Assembly: GCF_014203855.1 (NCBI RefSeq)
Contig: NZ_JACHJV010000001.1
Coordinates: 6,448,001-6,512,000 of the forward strand
Direction of reading: 5' to 3'
Length of the DNA stretch: 64,000 nucleotides
Origin: Kitasatospora kifunensis
GTDB taxonomy: Bacteria > Actinomycetota > Actinomycetes > Streptomycetales > Streptomycetaceae
The notes beneath the pieces were generated by a model. That model had not been told where the DNA came from. It saw nothing but the letters and a program-made list of their open reading frames with translations, and made no database searches. A program made the position numbers and the translations under genes. Position 1 is the first letter of the stretch; each line of letters starts with the position of its first letter. This document shows positions 34,926-42,946 of this stretch, one piece after another.

Positions 34926-35329
34926 CCGCAATGACCCAGCCCGCCGGCGACCTCAACTGGCTCCTGGACGACCTGGTGGGACGCGTCGCTGCGCTGCGCC
35001 ACGCGGTCATCCTCTCCAGTGACGGTCTGGCCACCGGGGCTTCGCAGGGGCTGGAGCGGGAGGATGCCGAGCACCTGGCCGCCGTCGCGGCCGGCTTCCA
35101 CAGCCTGGCCAAGGGCGCGGGCCGGCACTTCGATGTCGGCGGGGTGCGGCAGACCATGATCGAGCTGGACGAGGCCTTCCTCTTCATCACGGCTGCGGGC
35201 GACGGCAGTTGCCTGGCGGTGCTGAGCGACGCGGACTCCGACATCGGCCAGATCGCTTATGAGATGGCGCTCCTGGTCAAGCGGGTTGGCGAGCACTTGG
35301 CCGCTGAGCCTCGGCACCCGGCCGGATGA
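34922..35329 (+). CDS. cvnB: CvnB: roadblock/LC7-domain protein
   Basis: A 135-residue roadblock/LC7 (MglB-like) protein. DLNWLLDDLVGRVAALRHAV then ILSSDGLATGAS and the later MIELDEAFLFITAAGDGSCL cover the alpha-beta core. Such proteins dimerise and regulate small GTPases; here the partner is CvnD. Overlaps: ATGA with cvnA and ATGA with cvnC. Confidence 0.93.
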   Translation: MTAMTQPAGDLNWLLDDLVGRVAALRHAVILSSDGLATGASQGLEREDAEHLAAVAAGFHSLAKGAGRHFDVGGVRQTMIELDEAFLFITAAGDGSCLAVLSDADSDIGQIAYEMALLVKRVGEHLAAEPRHPAG

Positions 35330-35868
35330 CCGGCTGGACGCCCTGGCGGGAAGCGGGCGAGCCCGCCGAGCCGGCTGAGCCTGCCGGGTCCGCCGAGCCT
35401 GCCGTGCCTGCTGGGTCCGCCGAACCTGCCGGGGTGACCGAGGCGGTCGGGGCGGCGGGGTCCGTCGGGATCGGTCAACCGCCGGGCGAGCAGCAGTGGT
35501 TCGACGACGAGGCGGGCCCGATGGTGCGCCTCTTCGCGCTGACCAGAGGCCGAGCCAGACCCGTCGGCGACGGGTTCTTCGATCTGATCTCGATGATCTC
35601 GCTTGCCGATCCCGCCGTTCGCGACCCGTTCCAACCCGAGCCGGTGCTGGACCCGGAGCATCAGGCGATCCTCGACCTGTGTGTCGACGGCCCGCTCTCG
35701 GTGGCCGAACTCGGTTCCTACACCGACCTGCCGGTGAGCGTTGTACGCGTGCTGCTCGGTGACCTGGACGACGCCGAGCTGATCCATGTCACCCAGCCCG
35801 TACCGCTCGCCGAGCTGCCCGACGAGCGCCTGCTACGAGAGGTGATCAATGGCCTTCGCGCACTCTGA
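35326..35868 (+). CDS. cvnC: CvnC: DUF742 protein
   Basis: A 180-residue DUF742 protein. The first ~50 residues are a Glu/Pro/Ala low-complexity stretch, repeating EPAEPAGSAEPA. The conserved part, VRLFALTRGRARPVG to LLREVINGLRAL, includes HQAILDLCVDGPLSVAEL and a winged-helix-like DLPVSVVRVLLGDLDDAELI. Its 3' end overlaps cvnD by 20 bases. It is the third conservon subunit; the exact role is unknown. Confidence 0.93.
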   Translation: MTGWTPWREAGEPAEPAEPAGSAEPAVPAGSAEPAGVTEAVGAAGSVGIGQPPGEQQWFDDEAGPMVRLFALTRGRARPVGDGFFDLISMISLADPAVRDPFQPEPVLDPEHQAILDLCVDGPLSVAELGSYTDLPVSVVRVLLGDLDDAELIHVTQPVPLAELPDERLLREVINGLRAL

Positions 35869-36472
35869 CGCTCACTTTGACGGTTCGTCAACTTCGGTTC
35901 CTTTTCGGGCGGCTGATGGATCGGCGACGATCGCTCTGAAGATCCTGGTCGCCGGTGGTCTGGGGGTCGGCAAGACCACGCTGGTCGGTGCGGTCAGCGA
36001 GATCCGGCCGCTGCGCACCGAGGAGCGACTCAGCGAGCTGGGACGCCCGGTGGACGACACGAGTGCGGTTGCCGCCAAACGCACCACCACGGTGGCGATG
36101 GACTTCGGGCGGATCGACCTGCGGCCCGGCCTCGCGCTCTACCTCTTCGGTACCCCGGGGCAGGACCGGTTCTGGTTCGTCTGGGACGAGTTGGCAACGG
36201 GCTCGGTGGGGGCCGTGGTGCTGGCCGACACCCGCCGCCTGGCCGACTGCTTCCCCTCGGTGGACTTCTTCGAGCGGCGCGGCCTGCCGTTCGTCGTCGC
36301 GGTCAACTGCTTCGAAGGCACCGAGGTGTTCGACGTCGAAGACGTGCGGGCCGCACTCGACCTGGACCCGGGTGTTCCGGTGCTGCTCTGTGATGCCCGT
36401 CGCCGCGAGGACGGCCGGGAGGTGCTGATCCGGCTGGTGAGCCACGCGGCCGAGAGCCGGTCACCGAGGTAG
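35849..36472 (+). CDS. cvnD: CvnD: conservon small GTPase
   Basis: A 207-residue Ras-like GTPase. G1 is GGLGVGKTT, the switch II G3 motif is FGTPGQDRFWF and the G4 region is VAVNCFEGTEVFD, where Asn is kept but the Asp of NKxD is not at the standard place, as in other CvnD proteins. It should be controlled by CvnA-C. The ATG at 35849 lies within cvnC. No cytochrome P450 (cvnE) gene follows; instead a small ORF and a winged-helix gene. Confidence 0.92.
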   Translation: MAFAHSDAHFDGSSTSVPFRAADGSATIALKILVAGGLGVGKTTLVGAVSEIRPLRTEERLSELGRPVDDTSAVAAKRTTTVAMDFGRIDLRPGLALYLFGTPGQDRFWFVWDELATGSVGAVVLADTRRLADCFPSVDFFERRGLPFVVAVNCFEGTEVFDVEDVRAALDLDPGVPVLLCDARRREDGREVLIRLVSHAAESRSPR

Positions 36473-36657
36473 CGGGTCGGGCGGCGCAGGCCATGCCCAA
36501 GCGCTCGGGTCGGTGACCAGTGACCAGTAGCCAGTGACCGGAGACCGGATAGCGGACCGACGCTTGCCCTGAGGCCCGTCGGCATGGAACCCTCAGAGCG
36601 AGCACGCCGCGACGCGACCAGCGCGTCCGGCCGATCCACCCGGGGGAGGGCAGCACC

Positions 36658-36861
36658 ATGACGGCGGACCAGCGTTGCGCTACGCGTCGACCGGTGCGGT
36701 GCCGCGCTCGGCGGATCTGCTTCAATGGGGTCATGCACACCACCGTGGACAGCAGCCGAGGCCGCCAGGACCTCGAGCCGTTCTGGCCGTCCCGGCAGCC
36801 GCACCTCTTCGACCAGACCTGTCCGGGCTCGCCTCGCGCGTCCCGGCTCTCCCACGCCTGA
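36658..36861 (+). CDS. Candidate small protein after the conservon
   Basis: An ATG at 36658 preceded by GGGGGAGGG opens a 67-codon frame; an inner ATG at 36733 gives 42 residues, MHTTVDSSRGRQDLEPFWPS and RQPHLFDQTCPGSPRASRLS then HA. From 36733 on, about 93% of codons end in G or C in this frame and not in the neighbouring ones, which supports translation. The 488-base gap between cvnD and the winged-helix gene has no other candidate. No family recognised; the inner start may be the real one. Confidence 0.4.
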   Translation: MTADQRCATRRPVRCRARRICFNGVMHTTVDSSRGRQDLEPFWPSRQPHLFDQTCPGSPRASRLSHA

Positions 36862-36960
36862 TTCCTGGGTTACCCACCTCCCATCAGGTACGGACAGCAG
36901 AGTCCGGTTCGACGCGCAGACGACGTCCACCCGAAGCGTCCTGTGCGAAAGAGCTGCCTT

Positions 36961-37791
36961 ATGTCCTCCTCCTCGGCCATCCTGACCCCGCCCGCCGCCA
37001 CCCCGCATCTGAGGGCGGTCCGTTCCGTCTCCGCGGCGCCCACCGGCTCGGAGCGCTGGCACCCGGCCGCCGCCGGCGCCAACCCATCCCCATCCCCATC
37101 CCCGGCCCCGCTGCCGGGCCGACCCGCACCCGAGCTTTTCGGTGTGCTGCCCGAGGGCGCCACCGTCGTCGCGGCGCTGCCGCAGTCCGCGCTACCGCAG
37201 GCCCTACTAGCCCAGTACGGGGCCCAGTTGGGCACCCAGAGTGCCGCGCAGCCGCTGGTGGGCTACCTGGTCCTGGTGCCAGCCGAGTCGGTGCCCGGCG
37301 CCGGTGCTCCGCTGGGCCTGGCTCCGGTGGCGCCACTCGCCGTCCCGCTCGCCCAGGCGCAGGAGTTCGCGCCGACACCGGGAAGCGTCCCGGCGCCGGA
37401 CTTCGCGAACGGTGGCACACCCGCTCCGGAGTTCACCTCGGCTCCCGCGCCGGGGTCCGTACCGGAGTTCGCATCGGAGCGGCCGGTCAGGCCCGCCGGT
37501 CGCGGCATCAGTGTCGACCTGGACCGGCGCAGCGCGTACGTCGACGGAAAGTTGCTCGATCTCACCTACCTGGAGTTCGAGTTGCTCGCCCATCTGACCC
37601 AGTACCCGCAGCGGGTGCACACCCGTGATCACCTGGTCTCCGCCGTCTGGGGCTACGGTCACGTCGGCGACGGCCGGACGGTGGACGTCCATGTCGCCCG
37701 CCTGCGACGCAAGTTGGGCGCCGGGCACCGCGACAGCATCGTCACCGTGCGCCGCGTCGGCTACAAGTACGCGCCGATTGGTCGCAGCTGA
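36961..37791 (+). CDS. Winged-helix (OmpR/PhoB-type) DNA-binding protein without receiver domain
   Basis: A 276-residue protein whose last ~90 residues are an OmpR/PhoB winged helix: DLTYLEFELLAHLTQYPQRV, HTRDHLVSAVWGYG and the recognition helix/wing RTVDVHVARLRRKLGAGHRD then SIVTVRRVGYKYAP. The first ~180 residues are Pro/Ala/Ser-rich with no receiver domain, so it is not a standard response regulator. It may bind DNA constitutively or sense through its disordered part. The ATG at 36961 is chosen; GTG at 36943 is in frame. A strong terminator follows. Confidence 0.85.
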   Translation: MSSSSAILTPPAATPHLRAVRSVSAAPTGSERWHPAAAGANPSPSPSPAPLPGRPAPELFGVLPEGATVVAALPQSALPQALLAQYGAQLGTQSAAQPLVGYLVLVPAESVPGAGAPLGLAPVAPLAVPLAQAQEFAPTPGSVPAPDFANGGTPAPEFTSAPAPGSVPEFASERPVRPAGRGISVDLDRRSAYVDGKLLDLTYLEFELLAHLTQYPQRVHTRDHLVSAVWGYGHVGDGRTVDVHVARLRRKLGAGHRDSIVTVRRVGYKYAPIGRS

Positions 37792-37813
37792 CGGTGTGAC
37801 AGTCAGCCGGCTG

Positions 37814-37846
37814 GGCAAGCCCGACTCCATGGGAGTCGGGCTTGCC
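37814..37846. terminator. Bidirectional terminator
   Basis: GGCAAGCCCGACTCC (37814-37828) and GGAGTCGGGCTTGCC (37832-37846) form a perfect 15-bp stem with loop ATG. It lies between the convergent winged-helix gene (ends 37791) and the IclR gene (ends 37897). Confidence 0.9.
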
Positions 37847-37896
37847 GACTTCCCGCGTCCGCTCCAGCTACCGGGCTTGCCCGTGGCGCACCGCGT

Positions 37897-38712
37897 TCAC
37901 GCCGGGCGCGGCCGCTGATCCGGTGGCAGCAGCAGGACGCACAGGGCGGTTGCGCAGCCGTGCGCCTCGCGCAGCACCTCCGGCAGGCGCTCGGCGGTGA
38001 GCCGTTCGGGCGTGGAGCGGACGGCGAGCGCGAACCTGGCCTGCCCCTCGGAGTCCAGTACCGGCACCGCGACGGTACGCACGCCATCGGCCGACTCGCC
38101 GTCGTTCAGCGCGTGGCCGACCAGCCGCACCCGCTCCAACTCGGTTGCCAGCAAGGCTGGATCGACAATGGTGCGGTTGGTGAAGGCGCGCAGCGGGTGG
38201 CCGCTGGGCAGGCCCGGTGCGGGCTCGCCCGGATCCGGCCAGGCCAGCAGGACCTTGCCCAGCGCGGTGGAGTGCAGCGGTCGGCGCAGGCCCAGCCCGG
38301 AGTCCGGGCGCACCGAGTCGCCCACCAGGATCAGTGCGTGCTGCCCGCTGCGGATCGCGAGATCGGCGGTGGCACCGGTGCGCCGGGCCAGCACCTCCAG
38401 TTCGGGCGCGGCCAGGTGCAGGCCGCGCTGGTGGAAGGTGAGTTGGCCGAGCTCGGCGACCGCTGGGCCGAGCCGGTAGCGGGCGGTGAGCTGGTTCTGC
38501 TCCAGGAACTCCATGCTGACCAGGGCGCGGGCCAGTCGGTGAGCGGTGGAGACCGAGAGCCCGGTGCGCCGGGCCAGGTCGGAGGCGCTCAACTCCGGGC
38601 CGTTGTCCTGGAAGCAGTGCAGCAGCCCGAGTGCGCGCTGCACCGCTTGTGCGCCGCTGGGCGCGCTGCGGGCGGCCGGGGGCGGGGGTGTGGCGGCGAC
38701 GGCCTCGGCCAT
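37897..38712 (-). CDS. IclR-family transcriptional regulator
   Basis: A 271-residue IclR regulator. The winged helix (about 20-80) has AVQRALGLLHCFQDNGPELS then ASDLARRTGLSVSTAHRLARAL; the effector domain (about 100-260) has AIRSGQHALILVG, RRPLHSTALGKVLLAW and a C-terminal region with VAVPVLDSEGQARFALAVRS. IclR proteins bind small metabolites and often control the divergent operon. Here that operon begins with a DszB-like desulfinase and an Ssu-type transporter, so the ligand may be an organosulfur compound or its product. An octamer repeat array lies just upstream of its start. Confidence 0.9.
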   Translation of the reverse strand: MAEAVAATPPPPAARSAPSGAQAVQRALGLLHCFQDNGPELSASDLARRTGLSVSTAHRLARALVSMEFLEQNQLTARYRLGPAVAELGQLTFHQRGLHLAAPELEVLARRTGATADLAIRSGQHALILVGDSVRPDSGLGLRRPLHSTALGKVLLAWPDPGEPAPGLPSGHPLRAFTNRTIVDPALLATELERVRLVGHALNDGESADGVRTVAVPVLDSEGQARFALAVRSTPERLTAERLPEVLREAHGCATALCVLLLPPDQRPRPA

Positions 38713-38735
38713 GGGTGCTCGGATCCTCTGCTGCT

Positions 38736-38790
38736 GGGGTGGTGGGGTGGTGGGGTGGTGGGGTGGTGGGGTGGTGGGGTGGTGGGGCGG
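38736..38790 (+). repeat. GGGGTGGT octamer array
   Basis: Six exact head-to-tail copies of GGGGTGGT (38736-38783), then GGGGCGG. The plus strand has seven G4 runs and could form a G-quadruplex. It begins 24 bases upstream of the IclR start, in its probable 5' leader or promoter. Such short arrays can change length by slippage. Confidence 0.9.
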
Positions 38791-38902
38791 CCGTACTCAT
38801 GGACTCGGGCTCCGGAGCGCGCAGTTGATCGAGGCGCGGAGTCCCGGGTTGATCGGTTCCCAGAATATGGCAGGGATGGCTGCCGCACTGTGGCGGTGAT
38901 GT

Positions 38903-38925
38903 TTCATCACCATGGCATTGATGAA
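38903..38925. promoter_or_regulatory. Candidate operator in the IclR/desulfinase gap
   Basis: TTCATCA (38903-38909) and TGATGAA (38919-38925) are exact inverted copies separated by nine bases. The AT-rich site is near the middle of the divergent gap, 193 bases before the desulfinase ATG. IclR binding is inferred from position. Confidence 0.45.
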
Positions 38926-39117
38926 CAGTCGATCCCATCATGTGGCAACGCTTGCCCTGGCCGAGCAGCCCGTGGAACGCTCGGCACAACGCGGCGCCGC
39001 TCTTCCCGGGCCGCCCTTCCTCTCCCAGGTGTCCCCGGCCGTCGCCGGGGTGCCGCCGTGCCCGCTGCGATTCGGCAGCGGACCTCAGCCGAAACCAGCA
39101 GCAAAGGTTCTGCCACC

Positions 39118-40125
39118 ATGCCCACGCCCGCCTTGGCCCAGGCGCCTGACACGCTCTGGTTCACCCGTTGCCCGGTGCCCACCGCCACCGGAATCGCCGC
39201 CGACCAGGGTTGGCTGGCGGCCGAGTTCGCCGCCGAGGGGATCGCCGTCCGCTCGCTGCAGGACGTCCCCGCCGCGCTGGCCGCCGACCACCACTACACC
39301 CACGCACTGCCCGGCCTCTTTCGCGAGGGCGGCAACGTGCCGGCGCTGTGGGCCCGTTCCTGCGGCGAGCGGACCAGGCTGATCGGTCTGACCTGGATCG
39401 AGGAGCGTCAGGTGGTGCTGGTCCGGGCCGGCAGCGGCCTGCGTGGACCAGCCGCGTTGCGCGGTCTGCGGCTGGCGATCCCGCGACACCCGATCGGCAT
39501 CGACTTCTGGCAGGCGATGGCGCTGGCCGGCTTCACCGGAGCGCTCGCCTCGGCTGGACTCGCCCTGGCCGACGCGAAGTTGACCGAGGTGCCGGCCGAG
39601 CCGGGCGGCGGCCAATGGACCGCCGAGCTGGCGGCACTGCGCGAGGGCCGGGTGGACGCCGTCTACGTCAAGGGCGCGCTGGCGGTGGAGGCGGCGCTGC
39701 GGTTCGGCGCCGAGGTGGCCGTCGAGCTGGATGCCGAGCCGGACCGCCGTACCCGGGTCAACAACGGCACGCCGCGTCCGGTGACGGTCCATCAGGAGCT
39801 GTTGGACAGCCGGCCCGATCTGGTGGTGCGGTTCCTCGCGGTGCTGCTGCGGGCTGCCGACTGGGCCGCCGAGCGGCCGGGCGAGGTGGCCCGGATCCTC
39901 AGCGCCGAGACCGGCGCCGGCGCGGTGGGCGTCGCGGGCGCGTATGCCGCCGGCAGCCACCGCACGCTGCACCTCTCGCTCGCGCCCGACCGCCTCGACC
40001 TGCTCGCCCAGCAGGAGCGGCTACTGCGCGACCACGGCTTCCTGCCGGAGCCGGTGGACGTGGCCGCCTGGGTCGACCCCGAACCGCTGCGCGCCGCACA
40101 GGCGTTGCTCGCCGCGCGCGGCTGA
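39118..40125 (+). CDS. DszB-like sulfinate desulfinase / SBP-fold protein
   Basis: A 335-residue cytosolic protein with the two-lobed periplasmic-binding fold but no signal peptide. The start FTRCPVPTATGIAADQGWLA resembles DszB (hydroxyphenyl-benzenesulfinate desulfinase, SNCPVPNA). The three DszB active-site residues I recall (Cys27, His60, Arg70) have counterparts Cys18, His59 and Arg69 (HYTHALPGLFREGGNVP), with identical His-to-Arg spacing of 10. The C-terminus LDLLAQQERLLRDHGFLPEP then VDVAAWVDPEPL also aligns with DszB. It may therefore cleave a sulfinate to sulfite. An Ssu-type transporter and SsuD-like monooxygenase lie downstream. The alternative is a binding-protein homologue without catalysis. 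ATG 39118 has AAAGG upstream. Confidence 0.72.
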   Translation: MPTPALAQAPDTLWFTRCPVPTATGIAADQGWLAAEFAAEGIAVRSLQDVPAALAADHHYTHALPGLFREGGNVPALWARSCGERTRLIGLTWIEERQVVLVRAGSGLRGPAALRGLRLAIPRHPIGIDFWQAMALAGFTGALASAGLALADAKLTEVPAEPGGGQWTAELAALREGRVDAVYVKGALAVEAALRFGAEVAVELDAEPDRRTRVNNGTPRPVTVHQELLDSRPDLVVRFLAVLLRAADWAAERPGEVARILSAETGAGAVGVAGAYAAGSHRTLHLSLAPDRLDLLAQQERLLRDHGFLPEPVDVAAWVDPEPLRAAQALLAARG

Positions 40126-40269
40126 GCCAGCCCGTCCCGCGCCTTGCGCGGGCCCCTGTCGTCCCGCGTGTCGCGGGCCCTGCCTGCCACCCCGCCTGCT
40201 CGTCCCCCGCTCGTGCCGCCTGCTCACCCCCTGCTCGCCCCGCGCCGATCCCTGACCCGGAGCCCCGAA

Positions 40270-41319
40270 GTGAACCTTTCCCGCCCCCTGCTCACCGCAG
40301 CCGCCGCGCTGCTCACCCTCTCGCTCGCCGTCGCCTGCTCCTCCTCCCAGGCCGCCGACCACGGCAGCGCGGGCGGAGCCGAGGTGACCCTGCGGATCCC
40401 CGACCCCGGCAACTCCGGCGTGCTGGCTCTCGGCAAGAAGGACGGCTCGCTGGAGCGCGCGCTGTCCGCCGTGCACGCCAAGGTGGCCTGGACCGGCAGC
40501 GCCGGTCCGTTCGCCCCCGCCGCCCAGGAGCTGAATGCCGGGCAGCTCGACTTCGCACTCGGTTCGATCACCTCCGCCGTGACGGCGCTCTCCACCAAGC
40601 CCGGCTTCAAGCTCTTCGCCGCCACCACCCCCGACCCGGTGGGGGAGGGCATCCTGGTCAAGGACGGCTCGTCGATCACGTCGGTCAAGGACCTGGTGGG
40701 CAAGAAGGTCGCGGTCAACCAGGGCGGCACCGGTGAGTACCTGCTGCTCCAGGCGTTGGCCAAGAACGACGTGCCGACCGATCAGGTGCAGCGCGTCTAC
40801 CTGCGCCCCGATCAGTCCGCCCCGGTCTTCAACTCCGGCCAGGTGGACGCCTGGGCGACCTGGAGCAGCTACGCGGTGGCCGCGCTGGCCGGCTCCGGGG
40901 CGCACTTCCTGGCCAACGGCCAGGCGCTCGGCTCGGACAACTACAGCGTCTGGGCGGTGCGGACCGCCTTCGCCGAGCAGCACCCCGAGGTGACCCGGGC
41001 GTTCTACCAGTACCTGCACGACGGTGATGTGAAGGCCAAGGCCGATCCGGCGGCCTACCTCAACGTCTTCACCGATGCCGGACCGCTGGCGGTCAACGGG
41101 AAGACCAAGGAGATCAGCGTCGACTTCGGCCGGCAGAACGGCGTTCTCGGGCCGATCGACGACTCGGTGGCCGCGCGCTTCGACAAGGTCGCCGCCTTCT
41201 ACGCCGACCAGAAGATCACCAAGAGCCAGGTGGCGATCCGGCCCGAGCTGCTGGACATCACCACGCTGCCGGCCGGCGGCAACGGCCCGGCTGTTGCCAG
41301 TCCGTCGGGCGGTGCCTGA
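40270..41319 (+). CDS. ABC transporter substrate-binding lipoprotein (SsuA/TauA-like)
   Basis: A 349-residue lipoprotein. The N-terminal helix NLSRPLLTAAAALLTLSLAV ends in the lipobox AVAC, so the mature protein is anchored at Cys22. The mature part has PDPGNSGVLALGKKDGSLER near the start, VKDLVGKKVAVNQGGTGEYL and FNSGQVDAWATWSSYAVAAL, all typical of sulfonate/nitrate/taurine binding proteins. It should capture an organosulfur compound for the permease/ATPase that follow. GTG 40270 gives a proper signal; its stop overlaps the permease ATG (TGATG). Confidence 0.88.
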   Translation: MNLSRPLLTAAAALLTLSLAVACSSSQAADHGSAGGAEVTLRIPDPGNSGVLALGKKDGSLERALSAVHAKVAWTGSAGPFAPAAQELNAGQLDFALGSITSAVTALSTKPGFKLFAATTPDPVGEGILVKDGSSITSVKDLVGKKVAVNQGGTGEYLLLQALAKNDVPTDQVQRVYLRPDQSAPVFNSGQVDAWATWSSYAVAALAGSGAHFLANGQALGSDNYSVWAVRTAFAEQHPEVTRAFYQYLHDGDVKAKADPAAYLNVFTDAGPLAVNGKTKEISVDFGRQNGVLGPIDDSVAARFDKVAAFYADQKITKSQVAIRPELLDITTLPAGGNGPAVASPSGGA

Positions 41320-42167
41320 TGACGACGAGTACCGGTCTCGACGACCGGGCCGCCGGGGTGGCCGGCCTGATTACCCCGCGCGTCGGGCAGGCTCGCCCGA
41401 GGCCCCGTGCCCTCTCGCTCACCCTGCGGGCGCTCGGTCCGCTCGCCCTGCTCGGGGCCTGGAGCGCCGCCTCGGCCACCGGTCTGCTGACCTCGGACGT
41501 GCTCGCCTCGCCGGCCGGTGTGGTCCGCGCGGTGGGGGAGTTGTGGGACAACGGCCAGCTCGGCGACGCGCTCACGGTCTCGCTGACCCGCTCCGGCCTC
41601 GGCCTGCTCTTCGGCCTGACGGCCGGGCTGCTGCTCGGCGTCACCACCGGACTCTCCCGGCTGGGTGAGGAGTTGCTCGATTCGCCGATGCAGGTGCTGC
41701 GCACCGTACCGTTCCTGGCGCTGGTGCCGCTCTTCATGGTCTGGTTCGGGATCAACGAGACCGCCAAGGTGGTGATCATCGCGGTCGCCACCACCTTCCC
41801 GATGTACGTCAACACCGCGCAGGGCGTGCGCGGCGCCGACCGCAAGCTGATCGAGGCGGCACGCGCCTTCGGCCTGGGCAGGCTCGCGCTGGTCCGCGAG
41901 GTCGTGCTGCCGGCCGCGCTGCCCGCGCTGCTGGCGGGCCTGCGGCTGTCCATGACGCTGAGCGTGATCGCGCTGATCGCCGCCGAGGAGATCAACTCCA
42001 CAGCTGGCATCGGCTACTTGATGACCCAGGCGCAGAACTACGCGAGGACCGACATCCTGGCCGTCTGCATCCTGATCTACGGGCTGCTCGGGCTGCTCGC
42101 CGATCTGCTGGTGCGGCTGCTGGAACGGGTGCTGATGCCCTGGCGCACGGCAGGAGTGGGCCGATGA
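41319..42167 (+). CDS. ABC transporter permease (SsuC/TauC-like)
   Basis: A 282-residue inner-membrane permease of the sulfonate/nitrate/taurine class with about six helices. The coupling-loop EAA motif is EAARAFGLGRLALVREVVLP then AALPALLAGLRLS. FLALVPLFMVWFGINETAKV is characteristic of SsuC. It forms the channel with the ATPase encoded next (ATGA overlap). Confidence 0.92.
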   Translation: MTTSTGLDDRAAGVAGLITPRVGQARPRPRALSLTLRALGPLALLGAWSAASATGLLTSDVLASPAGVVRAVGELWDNGQLGDALTVSLTRSGLGLLFGLTAGLLLGVTTGLSRLGEELLDSPMQVLRTVPFLALVPLFMVWFGINETAKVVIIAVATTFPMYVNTAQGVRGADRKLIEAARAFGLGRLALVREVVLPAALPALLAGLRLSMTLSVIALIAAEEINSTAGIGYLMTQAQNYARTDILAVCILIYGLLGLLADLLVRLLERVLMPWRTAGVGR

Positions 42168-42946
42168 CCGCCGAGGCTTCGCTCGCCGTCCAACTGCGTG
42201 GTCTGCGGCGGGTCTTCGCAGGCCGGGCGGTGCTGGACGATCTCGATCTCGACCTGGCCCGCGGTGAGTTCACCGCGCTGCTCGGGGCCAGCGGAACCGG
42301 CAAGACCACCCTGCTGCGGATCCTCGGGGCGCTCGACGCTCCCGACGCGGGCCGGGTCCTGGTGCCGGAGGCTCGGACCGTGGTCTTCCAGGAACCCCGG
42401 CTGGTGCCGTCCAAGCGGGTGCTGGCGAACGTCAGGCTGGGTCTGCCGCGCGGCCGGGACACTGAGCTGAGGGCTCGTCAGGCGCTGGCGGAGGTCGGCT
42501 TGGAGCAGCAGGCCGACGCCTGGCCGGGGACCCTGTCCGGCGGCGAGGCGCAGCGGGTCGCGCTGGCCCGAGCTCTCCTGCGGGAGCCCGAACTCCTGCT
42601 GCTGGACGAGCCGTTCGCCGCCCTGGATGCACTGACCCGGTTGCGCATGCAGGACCTGGTCGGCGAGCTGTGCCGCAAGCACCGGCCCGCCGTGCTGCTG
42701 GTCACCCACGATGTGGACGAGGCGGTCCGGCTCGCGGATCGGGTGGTTGTGCTGCGCGATGGTCGGCTGATCCGCGACGAGCGGGTTGCCGTGGCGCACC
42801 CGCGCGAGGTGGCCGACCCCGACTTCGCGGCACTGCGCCGGCGTCTGCTCACCGACCTCGGCGTCGCCGTTCCCGCACCCGTACTCCCTGCCTCCGCACT
42901 CCCTGATCTTCCCACCCCCGAACTTCCCACCGGAGCACACCGATGA
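42164..42946 (+). CDS. ABC transporter ATP-binding protein (SsuB-like)
   Basis: A 260-residue ATPase. Walker A is GASGTGKTT (41-49), the Q-loop VVFQEPRLVPSKRV, signature LSGGEAQRVALARALLREPE, Walker B LLLLDEPFAALD and the H-loop VTHDVDEAV. VLVPEARTVVFQEPRLVP is typical of SsuB. The C-terminal ~30 residues are Pro/Leu-rich (VPAPVLPASALPDLPTPELP). The next gene overlaps by ATGA. Confidence 0.93.
   Translation: MTAEASLAVQLRGLRRVFAGRAVLDDLDLDLARGEFTALLGASGTGKTTLLRILGALDAPDAGRVLVPEARTVVFQEPRLVPSKRVLANVRLGLPRGRDTELRARQALAEVGLEQQADAWPGTLSGGEAQRVALARALLREPELLLLDEPFAALDALTRLRMQDLVGELCRKHRPAVLLVTHDVDEAVRLADRVVVLRDGRLIRDERVAVAHPREVADPDFAALRRRLLTDLGVAVPAPVLPASALPDLPTPELPTGAHR

Larger units (their letters stand above)
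38713..39117. other. Divergent regulatory region, IclR gene / desulfurisation operon
   Basis: These 405 bases hold no gene. On the left is an octamer repeat array; in the middle is an inverted repeat at 38903-38925. Both promoters should lie here. An open frame crosses the region on the plus strand but its composition is not gene-like before 39118. Confidence 0.6.

Noticed and set aside
36725..36985. 86-codon frame overlapping the candidate small gene
   Set aside because: Third-position composition is not gene-like and it runs into the winged-helix gene start.
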